The notes below the pieces were generated by a model. It saw only the letters and a list, made by a program, of their open reading frames with translations. It was not told where the DNA came from and did no database searches. From assembly GCF_042453785.1 (NCBI RefSeq), contig NC_091670.1, forward strand, positions 35,785,501 through 35,849,500: a stretch of DNA of 64,000 bases, read 5' to 3'. This stretch comes from Malus domestica (Eukaryota; Streptophyta; Magnoliopsida; Rosales; Rosaceae). Shown one piece after another: positions 34,181 through 43,845 of this stretch. The position numbers were made by a program, and so were the translations under genes. Numbering within the stretch: the first letter of the stretch is position 1; every line of letters starts with the position of its first letter.

Positions 34181-34464
34181 TCTTTACTAATTAATAAAAT
34201 ATTTATTATCAACCAAAATCCTATGAAATTACCACAAATCATGAATAAGAAATATGGGGCAGAAATGTAATTTCACACAACCAAATTTTGCTGTTTTTTT
34301 TTCCAAAGCCTCACCCCTACATATAATTATAACATATCTCTAATTAAAAAAAAAAAAAAACTTCCCACTCTCATATTCTCTATCACTCTCTTCCTCACTC
34401 CTTCTATTTCAAAAACAAAAATAAAAAAATTTCCTCATACACTTTGTGTGTGCCCATATGCTAG
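34181..34464 (+). mobile_element. Non-autonomous Helitron
   Basis: Begins TC (TCTTTACTAATT) after host A and ends CTAG before host T, the Helitron insertion rule, with no TSD. A hairpin (CATACAC, loop TTT, GTGTGTG) sits about 9 bases before CTAG. 284 bp, no ORF. It interrupts the BBE pseudogene just before VNAAILDR. Confidence 0.7.
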
Positions 34465-34735
34465 TGTGAATGCTGCAATCCTTGACCGAAATTCAGTGGG
34501 AGAAGATTTGTTTTGGGCATTAGGCCATCTCCAACTGAAGTAGGGCCAGCCCTCTGGCCATTCAAGAAATTAATATGTCAATGAACAATGTAGGGCCATA
34601 TTTCTTACCGTCTCTAACCGAGGGCTAATTATAGCCCTGTGACAAAAAACCATATCCAACCGAGGGCCAAAAAGTCATAGGGCCAAACATAATTTATTAT
34701 TTTAATTTAAAAACTACAACAACTTAAATTTAAAA

Positions 34736-36521
34736 GACCAAATAGCCAAAATGGTCCCTGAGATTTGCATTACTCATCATTTTGGTCCCTAACATTTTAA
34801 ACCGATAAAAGTGGTCCCTGAGATTGTCCACCATCCATCATTTTGGTCATTCCATTAAAAATTCCGTTAAGTGTCCCGGAACTCTTGGCCGAAAGTTTGG
34901 GCAATTTTCAAAGCTTCGTAATTTAATCGTTTCTTAACCAAATTCGACCCATAATATGTCAAAATGAAGATAGGAAAGTGTAGAATAAGATTATATCTAT
35001 TTGGAAGCCCAATGGCTTCCGGAGATGGCCGGAAAAAAACTGGAAAACTTGCCGGAAACTGGGTAAACTTTAAACATTCATAACTTCTTCAATACTCAAC
35101 GAAATCAAATGATTCAAAAACAAAAATTATAATTCCCGATGACACGAAGAGAATGATACCTGTGGAGCCAAAAATATTCACTAGGCGACACGTGGACTTT
35201 TGGACAAAAGAGGAAAAAAATACCCTTCAGGCATACCGAGATTCCTACGCGCAAGCAGTGGAAAATTATCTTTCAACCAAGTCAAAAGTGCTCAAAATAG
35301 GTAACAATTTAAAGCCTATTTCATCAAATCCTTTCTATAAGGTAATTCCCAAAACCTAATTTATTTTATATATTTTATATTCCATTATTTAGCTAATCAA
35401 TTAGCTAAATAATATATTCCTTCTAAAAATTGACTAATTAAAGGATTAATTACCTAATCAATCCCTTAATTATCAAATTGAAACACCCATTCAAACCTAA
35501 AAATACTAGAGGGCCGGCTATCCCCATTCAAAACCTAATCCATCACCTTTTTCTACATTTTTCACCATTTCTTCCTTTTTATTAGCCAATTAATACCATA
35601 ACCACCAAAACATTTCCTTTTAGGTTTAATTAGCCAAATAAAACCTAAAATTCCTATTGAATGGCCGGCCACATTTCCTCTCTAAAAAGTAAACCTACCT
35701 AGCCCTATAAATAGGGACCTATTTTCACCAAATGGTAATCCCAATCCTCTTGCAAAAAATGCTAAACACTCTAAACACTTTTTCTCTCTAAAAATTCTAA
35801 CTTTGGCATCGGAGGTTCTTCGGCCAAAGCCCCCCCATTCATCGTGGGCGCGTGAGGCTTTTGGCCTTAACCTAAGGTGCTAGTTGTTTTGTAGGTGCAA
35901 AATCGTCCAAGATCGAAGAGGAGAAAATTTGCATCCACAATACCCTTTTAGATGGCTAAATCGCCATGGTTTTGCCGAAAAACGGCTCGAAAGTGGCTAA
36001 CTCGAGACCAAGATAGCCACTTTCGAGCCGTTTTTTGGCCAAATCACGGCGAGTTAGCCATAAAAAAGGTACCATTCTCTTCTTCTCGTTGAGAAGTATG
36101 ATGTTCATTTTTTGAATCACTTGATTTCGTTGAGTATTGAAGAAGTTATGAACGTGTAAAGTTTACCCAGTTTTCGGCGAGTTTTCCAGTTTTCCTTCGG
36201 ACCAGTCAACTTTGAGGCTATTTTCCGGATATCTCCGGTAGCCATTGGGCTTCCAAATAGGTATAATCTTATTCTACACTTTCCTATCTTTATTTTGATG
36301 TATTATGGGTTGAATTTGGTTAAGAAACGATTGAGTTACGAAGCTTTGAAAATTGCCCAAACTTCCGGCCAAGAGCTCTGGGACACTTAACGGAGTTTTT
36401 AACGGAAGGACCAAAATGATGGATGGTGGACAATCTCAGGGACCACTTTTATCGATTTGAAATGTTAGGGACCAAAGTGATGAGTTATGCAAATCTCATG
36501 GACCATTTTGGCTATTTAGCC
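34736..36521. mobile_element. Foldback Mutator-like element
   Basis: The 9-bp TSD AATTTAAAA lies at 34727-34735 and 36522-36530. The termini GACCAAATAGCCAAAATGG and GGCTAAATAGCCAAAATGG (inverted) open arms that stay paired for about 490 bases each, to a short loop (near 36000-36012) beside GGCTCGAAAGTGGCTA and its inverse. Excluding the solo LTR in its left arm, the element is about 1.0 kb and almost entirely a hairpin. No ORF. Related sequence lies at 63400-63720. Confidence 0.88.
35161..35939 (+). mobile_element. Solo LTR
   Basis: 779 bp starting TGTGGAGCC and ending GCATCCACA, with a 5-bp TSD ATACC (35156-35160, 35940-35944). A TATAAATA box lies at 35706-35713, then a pyrimidine-rich leader. 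No internal region is present, which fits LTR-LTR recombination. It lies in the left arm of the foldback MULE. Confidence 0.88.
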
Positions 36522-36987
36522 AATTTAAAAAATACAACTTAAATTTAAAAACTAAAAAATAAAATTTAAAAATTACAACAACTTAAATTTATAGGAAAAA
36601 ATGAGATTTTTTTAATATTTTTTTAAATGAATACATGAAGCGCTATAGGATGATACGTTTCTGTGCAATAAACAAGTACCTATAATAGGATCTTGTTGCA
36701 CATCTTTGGGCCAAAAGAAGCATGGAGTGGGAGTTTAAGTTTTATGTTGTTAAATATTTTTAAAAATGTTGTTTAAGTTTCATGTTGTTAAATGTTTTTT
36801 TATGTTGTTTAATGTTATTTAATGTTGTTTAATATTGTTTAATGTTGTTTCATGTTACTTAATGTTATTTAATGTTGTTTAATGACTTAGGAAGTTATAG
36901 GAAAAAAAAAATTGAATTTTTAATTTTTTTTTTGAAAAAACTTTGTAAAAAGAAAATGTAAAAAAAAAATAAAAATTCAAATATAAC

Positions 36988-37009
36988 GGCTAGCTGACGT
37001 CAGCTAGCC
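36988..37009. repeat. Perfect 22-bp palindrome
   Basis: Centred on TGACGTCA and flanked by GGCTAGC and GCTAGCC, inside the PIF/Harbinger-like element. TGACGTCA is a bZIP-type binding core; whether it is bound is unknown. Confidence 0.85.
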
Positions 37010-37259
37010 ATTACATTCAAATTTCTAGTTTGGCCCAGGGCTAGCTGGGTTGGGCCAACTGGTTGGTCCTTTGGTCATTTTTTGTCCCATGGGGCTCACG
37101 AGCCCTTTGGCCTAGCCCTTGGTTGGAGACAGTTTTCGGGTTATTTTTGGCCCTCTGGCCCTCTGGACCCTTCGGTTGGAGATGACCTTAGAGGAGGTGG
37201 TGGAGCAAGCTTTGGAGTCATTCTTTTGTGGAAGATCAAATTGCTTTCCATTTATTTTA

Positions 37260-37806
37260 GGGTGAAGTGCCGATTTAGTCCCTGAACTATCACCTCAGCG
37301 AAAATTAGGTCCCTGAATTATTTTTTCGGTAAAATAAGTCCTTAAATTCATTACAAATTGCTAATTTCATCCCTACTATTATATTCAAAGCTATTTTATC
37401 CAATTTTTCGTCAACTTAAGTCACTTGACACACTTTAGAGTGTAATACCATCATTTTCTTGTCTATAAGCCCTTAACATTTCATATAGTTTGCGAATTTA
37501 ATGTCTAATTTACCCTCAAAAGTTAACTTATACTATTTCTTTATGAAAAACTATCAATTTATCCTCCAAAGTTAACTCCATACACTATTTCTTTATGAAA
37601 AACTACCAATCTACCCTCCAATGTATATCATATGCAAGTAACGTGACTTAAATTGATGAAAAATTGAATATAGTAGCTTCGAATATAACATTAGGGATGT
37701 AATTGGCAGCGTTTTATAATTCAGGGACTAGTTTTTCTGAAAAATTAGTTTAGAGACCTAATTTTCACTAAGGTGATAATTCAGGAACTAAATTGGCTGT
37801 TTACCC
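37260..37806. mobile_element. Mutator-like MITE with long inverted repeats
   Basis: The 9-bp TSD TTTATTTTA lies at 37251-37259 and 37807-37815. The arms start GGGTGAAGTGCCGATTTAGT and, inverted, GGGTAAACAGCCAATTTAGT. Inside are tandem-like TTTATGAAAAACTA segments. 547 bp, no ORF. Confidence 0.88.
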
Positions 37807-37815
37807 TTTATTTTA

Positions 37816-39555
37816 TAATCGCATTTATACAATAAATGCTATAAAAAAAGATTTTGTATGCTATTAAATGTGAAAAGGACTATTTAATAGCATTTATAAG
37901 AAAAAAAATGCTATTAAAAGTAGGTTTTGGTGTAGTGAGTTATAATACAATTAAGTAAATTGAAATCATGCTTTAAAGAATATATTTAATACTACAATGA
38001 ACATATATTTTATATTACAAGGAACGGAAGTATGAAAAAAAATAATCTATAACTAATAGAAAAACGTATGTGAAGATCAAACGACCTTATCTACTTGATC
38101 TTTCTCATGGTGCAAGAATAGATATGCAATTCACGGTGCAACCTCCAAAAGCATTGATATTCTCGTCTTTTTCGTTGTTTCATATATCTGCTATTATAAT
38201 AGAGCAGCAGACGGGAGTTTCTGGAATCATGGATTTTGTATAAAACAAACGCATCGGTAAGAGACTACCTCATGATCTTGATTCTTTTTTTTTTCTCTTT
38301 CTCTTTGTTAATTAATATGCTTCAGTACTTTGAATTTGATGTTAACAACACCCGATCATGGATTGATATTACATTTTGCAAGTCGCACGCACAAGTATTG
38401 GCCTTTAGCTTCAAATCCTTCCGCGCATGCCACTAATCTGCAAGCGATACTGTTATTAGCACTCTAAAAATCTTATTCTACATTCCTCATATGTTATTTT
38501 TCTTTCTAATTATAAAAAGTTTGGAGTGCCAAATGAAATTTTTGGCGTGCTAATAACAATTTCCTAAAAAAAAAAAAATAAAGACGATATTAAATCATAA
38601 AAGAATAGTAGGAAAACTGCTTGAGATGGAAGGGGAAAATTATGATTCGTCAGAATATATGTATGAGGCTATGAGCATGTAATGTAAGGTTGATCTTGCA
38701 CTATGCACGTTATTTTCTTCTTCTTTATTCAAGAGCGTCATTGTGCTCGTAATGTGTTGTAAATAAAATATAGACAAAGGGAATAATAGAGAATAGATAG
38801 AAACGAAAGAGTGATCAGGAGAAAAAAATCCAAATATTTTCCTTCTCATTAGAGTGTTTATTTGTAGATGTATTCAATTGAGATTTTGAGGGATTTTAAT
38901 TCTTTTAATGAATCTAGGGGTATTCAATCAGGATTTTAAGTGATTATCTGAAATTCAAAGTGTATTTAATTAGAATTTTAAGATAATTTATTAAAATCCT
39001 TAAAAATCCAAGTGTATTCAATTAGGATTTTAAAGAAGTTTATAACATTTCAGGTGTATTCAATTAGAAATTGATTTTAAAAAATTTGAGAAAGTTGAGG
39101 AATTAAAGGGAATTGAAGAGATTTCGTAGTGTATTTTAAGCATCCACAAATTTCACCTCTCCCCATGAGATTTCGAGAGAATTGAATCAAAATTTTATAT
39201 GAAATCTCTACAAATAAATTAAATTCCATAAAAATCCATGGATTTATAAATCCATTAAAGTCTCTCAAATTCTCAATTGAATACACCCCTTAGAATTTAT
39301 ATAGCAAAATGTCTTAATTAATCATATATTACATGTTATATATTGATTCAGAAAGTAAACAATCACATAATAAAAAATTATTTATAACATTATGAGATTT
39401 ATTTCCAATCATGAAACCGTTCAACTTTATGAAAGTAAAGTTATTTGGGGCGTGTACTTAATTAGGGCAATAAATAACTACTTGCCAAAGAAGATAAGAA
39501 GATGCTTAAACATTTGACTTTTTTTTTCGTTTCTGTATTTTACAGCTAAATTCAT
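37816..39555. other. BBE pseudogene to BBE gene spacer
   Basis: Has short AAATGCTATTAAA-type repeats (about 37820-37937) ending in GGTTTTGGTGTAGTG, whose inverse CACTACACCAAAACC looks like a CACTA-type end (other end not found). The repeat element at 38873-39291 and the BBE promoter follow. Confidence 0.45.
38873..39291. mobile_element. MITE family B, left copy
   Basis: Imperfect terminal inverted repeats are built on GTATTCAATTGAGATTTT (left) and its inverse (right). Inside, GTGTATTCAATTAGGATTTTA-like motifs recur every 60 or so bases. A second copy lies at 41690-42143, beyond the BBE gene. Confidence 0.65.
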
Positions 39556-39562
39556 TATAAAT
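39556..39562 (+). promoter_or_regulatory. TATA box of the BBE-like gene
   Basis: TATAAAT 54 bases before the ATG implies a very short leader of about 20-25 bases. Confidence 0.6.
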
Positions 39563-39609
39563 GCGGGCAAGAATTGGAAGAAGCAGCAGAGCCAGAAACT
39601 AGTTGTAAA

Positions 39610-41208
39610 ATGACGGTACCAATGTCTGTTGCATTCGTTCTCTCAGTCCTTTTGCTCTTAGTATCATGCACAACTTCAGATCCACTTCTCACCAACTTCC
39701 TCCAATGCCTTCCGAAACAACATCAAAACTTCACTTACCCAATCTTTGAAACCATTTACACCCATAAAAATACCTCATTTCAATCTGTTTTATTGGGATA
39801 CATTCGGAACAGCCGATATTCGACCCTTACGACTCCAAAACCTTTGGCTATCGTAGCTGCCAAGCACAAATCCCATGTCCAAGCAACCGTGATTTGCGCA
39901 AAAGAACACGGGTTGCAAATTAGGATACGAAGTGGGGGACATGACTACGAGGGTCTGTCGTACGCATCTGATGTTCCCTTTGTCATTCTTGACATGTTTA
40001 ATCTTCGAGCGATTGATATTAATGTGGTAGATGAGAGCGCCTGGGTTCAGGCTGGGGCAACTGTAGGTGAACTTTATTATGAAATTGCAAACAAAAGCAA
40101 GGTTCATGGGTTTCCAGCAGGGGCGTGTCCAACAGTTGGCATTGGCGGTCACTTTAGTGGCGGTGGGTACGGGCCAATGATGAGAAAATATGGCCTTACA
40201 GTCGATAACATAGAAGATGCTCAACTAGTTGATGTGAAGGGGAGGATTCTTGATAGAAAATCCATGGGAGAAGATCTCTTTTGGGCCATTAAAGGAGGAG
40301 GTGGAGCAAGCTTTGGAGTCATTTTGTCATGGAAGATCAAGCTCCTTCCAGTTCCAGACAAAGTCACTGTGTTCAATGTAAAAAGGACTCCAGAACAAGA
40401 TGCTATAAATGTCATTTATCGATGGCAATACGTAGTACCTAAGCTACCTGAAGACATCTTCATCAGAGCAATTACGCGTCTCAAGAATAATACCGAGGGC
40501 AAGAAGACCGTGGAAGTATCATTCTTTGGTCTCTTTCTTGGACAAAGGGACAAGCTTGTCTCATTGATAAATGAGAGTTTTTCTGAACTTGGTTTGCAGC
40601 GGCAAGATTGTTTCGAAATGAGTTGGGTAGAATCTACTGTGTTTTGGGCTAACCATCCTTTCGGGACTCCCATAAGTGTTTTACGTAGTAGGCCACAAGG
40701 TCCACCCAATTTCTTCAAAAGTAAGTCTGACTATGTGAAAGAACCAATTCCAAAAGAGGGAATAGAATCCATATGGAAGGCGATGATTGAGATGGACAAA
40801 GTGTTGATGCAATGGAACCCGTACGGTGGAAGAATGGCGAAAATTCCCGAGTCGGAAACTCCATTTCCTCACAGAGCTGGAAACCTGTTTAAGATTCAGT
40901 ACGTGACGTATTGGGTGGAAGAAAGCTCTGTGACTTCCAATATACACCTTAAGTTCTTAGAAAAATTGTATGAAGGAATGACTCCATATGTCTCCAAGAG
41001 TCCAAGAGAGGCCTTCCAAAACTACAGGGATCTCGACATTGGAGCAAATCTACACAACAAAACTAAATTTGGAACTGCTAGAGTTTATGGAAGCAAGTAT
41101 TTCAAAGGTAATTTTGATAGATTGGTTCGTGTGAAAACCATGGTTGATCCTCAAAATTTTTTCAAGAATGAACAAAGTATCCCACCTCTGCAAAGAGAGA
41201 CACAATGA
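39610..41208 (+). CDS. Berberine-bridge-enzyme-like FAD oxidase
   Basis: Secreted flavoprotein oxidase or dehydrogenase; plant family members oxidise monolignols, oligosaccharides or specialised metabolites, so the substrate cannot be set here. A single exon gives 532 residues, the usual family size. A hydrophobic signal peptide (about 1-22), then the FAD-binding PCMH domain with His111 in RSGGHDYEG and Cys173 in GACPTVGIGGHFSGGGYG follow; both residues of the bicovalent flavin link are kept. Then come GGGGASFGVILSWKIKL, the substrate-binding region and the BBE C-terminal domain ending YFKGNFDRLVRVKTMVDPQNFFKNEQSIPP. Start: first ATG before the signal peptide, 54 bases after a TATAAAT. A truncated pseudogene copy lies 2.4 kb upstream, so this is a tandem family. 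Confidence 0.95.
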   Translation: MTVPMSVAFVLSVLLLLVSCTTSDPLLTNFLQCLPKQHQNFTYPIFETIYTHKNTSFQSVLLGYIRNSRYSTLTTPKPLAIVAAKHKSHVQATVICAKEHGLQIRIRSGGHDYEGLSYASDVPFVILDMFNLRAIDINVVDESAWVQAGATVGELYYEIANKSKVHGFPAGACPTVGIGGHFSGGGYGPMMRKYGLTVDNIEDAQLVDVKGRILDRKSMGEDLFWAIKGGGGASFGVILSWKIKLLPVPDKVTVFNVKRTPEQDAINVIYRWQYVVPKLPEDIFIRAITRLKNNTEGKKTVEVSFFGLFLGQRDKLVSLINESFSELGLQRQDCFEMSWVESTVFWANHPFGTPISVLRSRPQGPPNFFKSKSDYVKEPIPKEGIESIWKAMIEMDKVLMQWNPYGGRMAKIPESETPFPHRAGNLFKIQYVTYWVEESSVTSNIHLKFLEKLYEGMTPYVSKSPREAFQNYRDLDIGANLHNKTKFGTARVYGSKYFKGNFDRLVRVKTMVDPQNFFKNEQSIPPLQRETQ

Positions 41209-41330
41209 CTGAAAATTGGAAGCGAATCATAGGGTATAATTTGTTTCTATCAGTAGTTTCTTACAATGAATAAGTTTTTTATTTTTATTTTGAATAAGTT
41301 TTAAATATTTGAAAATTCCCATTTTTCTAT

Positions 41331-41483
41331 AGGAAAACTAATGAAAAATCCTCAAAAACTTTAGTTTTAATGAAAATGACAAAATAAAGGTGTAAGTGAA
41401 TAGTACCAGAAATGACTTTTCAAGATAAAAAAGTCAATTTCGTTAAAAGTGAACAGTACCGGGAGTGTTTTATTAAGATTTCT
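41331..41483 (+). mobile_element. Mutator-like MITE family A, copy 3
   Basis: 153 bp with a perfect 9-bp TSD TTTTTCTAT (41322-41330, 41484-41492). It begins AGGAAAACTAATGAAAA and shares the inner ACAAAATAAAGG and GTGAATAGTACC motifs with the copy at 9040. Confidence 0.85.
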
Positions 41484-41689
41484 TTTTTCTATCCCTAGAG
41501 TGATGTTAATGACGTATAGGGAACCGAAAAGTTAACACATTTTTCATACGGTACTAACTCTCTAATACAGGAAGAGCTCACTAACACATGCATCTCATAT
41601 CCATTAGAAAGATGGTATAAATGTAATGAAAATTTTGATATAGATAGCATTTTTTTAGTTTGACGGAGAGTGAGAATTCATTTGGGATT

Positions 41690-42143
41690 ATGAGAAATTT
41701 TATTTCTTTTTTTTTTAATAAATCTAGGAGTATTCAATTAGAATTTTAAGTAATTCTCTAAAATTCAATGAGGATTTAAGATAGTTTATTAAAATCCTAA
41801 TTGAATACACCTGATTTTAAAAACTATTTTAAGAAAGTTTTTAAAATCTTTAGAAATCCAAGTATATTCAATTATGATTTCGAACAAGTTTATAACATTT
41901 CAAGTGTATTCAATTAAGAATTTATTTTAATTTTTTTTAAATTGATGAATTTGAGGGAATTGGAGATATTTCCTAGCTTATTTTAAACATTCACAAATCT
42001 TACCTCTTCTTCCTGAGATTTTGATGGATTTTAATCAAAGTTTTATATAGAATCTCTACAAATTCATCAAACTTTATAAAAAATAATGGATTCATAAATT
42101 CATTAAAATCCCTTAAAATCTCAACTGAATACATCCCCTTAAG
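41690..42143. mobile_element. MITE family B, right copy
   Basis: Homologous along its length to 38873-39291 (CTAGGAGTATTCAATTAGAA, TTTATAACATTTCAAGTGTA, ATAGAATCTCTACAAAT). More diverged; ends approximate. Confidence 0.6.
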
Positions 42144-43091
42144 GCTTATGATTTATTTAGTAGAGAATTACATGAATATTGTTACAATATTTAATTTATT
42201 AATTAAATATTTGATTATGGGTGAAGCACTCAATCTTACAAATCTTTGATTTATTAATTAACTATTTGATTATGGGTGGATGCACTCAATCTTGGGTCGT
42301 TGATCTCCTAATAATTAATCTTTGGATTTATCTTAATAAATAAAATATAATTTATTTTTTTTAAGAGAAAGGATAGTGGTTTTATTCAAGGTGTTAAAGA
42401 AATCACACAATCTTTTAAGAGGACATCCAGATTACTAGCTGCCAATTCCGTTGTAGAGCCCAGCAAACACCATCCCAAGCAACTAGAATTTCTACCATCT
42501 TAGAATTTGTCACATGAGTTATTTTACAAGCGAAACCTCCAGCATAGTTGCCGGCTTAGTCGCAAAATACTATCATATTAGAGAATATACTCTACAATAT
42601 TATGGAGATATTATGGAGATAGATGAGAATATGCAACTTGGTCACTAAGTTAGTCCATAGTTTGACCACTACGTTAAAAGGTCATTGGGTGAGGGATTGT
42701 ACACACCATTCTACACAAGTATCTTGTGTGTTGTGTGTCAAAATTTCCCCTCCCTTAAAAGCAAAATGTGCAAGGAAAAACTCGAACCTAAGTCCTTTTT
42801 TCTCCCCGAGAGTTTCTCACTCATGTGTGAGTGTCCTTCGGTCAAGCCTTGCCTTCGCTGCCCCTGGTCCTAGCTCTAGCTAGGGTTTGGTGGCAGTCCT
42901 TCCTTCCATCTCTTTGCCTTGTCGGCACTATCCTAGCTCCACCTCCATGCTTTCCAACAATTCATTCCCTACCCTTCCTCATAGACTCAATCCTTCATCG
43001 ATACCATATGGATCTTCTCCCACAAATCTTCAATGCAATTTATCGCTTTTCCCTCTGAAGATGCGTAAAGTTTTAGCTTGGGTGTTCACAC
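42144..43091. other. Spacer before the nested LTR elements
   Basis: Contains AT-rich DNA, a LINE RNase H remnant (42416-42545) and a C/T-rich stretch (about 42690-43040) with no recognised product. The same sequence resumes at 61321 after the nested insertion. Confidence 0.4.
42416..42545 (-). pseudogene. RNase H-like LINE fragment
   Basis: The minus strand reads GGFACKITHVTNSKMVEILV, then AWDGVCWALQRNW, like the start of the RVT_3 RNase H-like domain in plant LINEs. Very short, no other domain. Confidence 0.4.
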
Positions 43092-43332
43092 TGTAAGAAT
43101 ATGAGCATAAGTATGAATCTATAAACTTAGTTATTGGTCTTGAGATTGAATGGGAAGTCTTATTGGGAATGGATTTTGTAATCCATATCACACTAGACTA
43201 CCATTTAAGCAATTAATTTCCTATAAGGATTCTAATAGGGGAATCCTCAGGGGATCTGGCAAAGATTATGTTGTGTATATATAGTGGCCTCTGCTCTCAC
43301 AGTTGATATGCTCGATCATTGAACTAAGACCT

Positions 43333-43845
43333 TGTTGATGCACAAAATCAGCGAAGACTTTGGTACAACAGAAAGTGTCAGGTTTTGTGACCTTCGCTTG
43401 GTTGCTTCGGTCACTAGTGAGGATAAGTACGTAAATGAATAGAGACAGAGAAGCAAACACAGGATGTACGTGGTTCACCCAGATTGGCTACGTCCACGGA
43501 GTAGAGGAGTTCTTATTAGTAGTGAAGGGCTTACACAAGTACAAAGGATCAAGCTCTCAATTTAGTGAGTTCTTGTGAATGATTTAACACAAAATGGCAT
43601 TAGGCCATATTGTGGGGGAATGACCCCTATTTATAGAAAAACTTGTAGCTTTGTCACATTGACATGTGTCATGTTATGATTGGTTCTTGATGTCGACACG
43701 TGCTGCGCTCTGATTGGCTTCTAATCTTGACACGTGTCGAGTAGTGATTGGCCTCCTGGTCGGAGGGGAACTCTTCTGGGTCCTTGACAGTATAGCGTTG
43801 GCCGGTGCTCGGTAGTTTCGGGATTGGTCAAGTATGGTACAAACA
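43333..43845 (-). repeat. 3' LTR of the Tat Gypsy element
   Basis: 513 bp, TG..CA ends. The minus strand has a TATAAATA box near 43629-43636. Confidence 0.95.

Larger units (their letters stand above)
34523..37187. mobile_element. PIF/Harbinger-like non-autonomous element carrying nested insertions
   Basis: The ends are GGCCATCTCCAACTGAAG and, inverted, GGTCATCTCCAACCGAAG. The 3-bp TSD is TTA (34520-34522, 37188-37190). The inner termini are rich in AGGGCC/CTCTGGCC motifs. A transposase was not seen. It contains the foldback MULE (34736-36521), a TTTAATGTTGTT-type simple repeat (about 36765-36885), and a 22-bp palindrome (36988-37009). It sits in the BBE pseudogene between the codons for FWA and GGGG. 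Confidence 0.85.
33452..37250 (+). pseudogene. Berberine-bridge-enzyme-like pseudogene, multiply interrupted
   Basis: Pieces match the intact gene at 39610 in order. A shifted N-terminus lies at 33452-33730, then the FAD domain in changing frames (ATPKPLATVAAKHERHVQAT near 33778; GVWVQSGATVGELYYEVG near 33981; RKYGLTVDNVEDARVV to 34180), VNAAILDRNSVGEDLFWA (34466-34522) and GGGGASFGVILLWKIKLL (37192-37248), where homology stops. The C-terminal half is absent. The flavin-His motif reads SDGHDYEG (GG changed to DG). Frameshifts and at least four direct insertions break it: a retroposon stub, a Helitron, a PIF/Harbinger-like element with nested contents, and a Mutator-like MITE. It is probably a dead tandem duplicate. 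Confidence 0.9.

Noticed and set aside
37820..37937. CACTA-type terminus CACTACACCAAAACC
   Set aside because: Only one end was seen; no matching left end or 3-bp TSD, so it was not called as an element.
39574..39609. Earlier in-frame start for the BBE gene
   Set aside because: It would need a TTG start, and the ATG at 39610 leads straight into the signal peptide.
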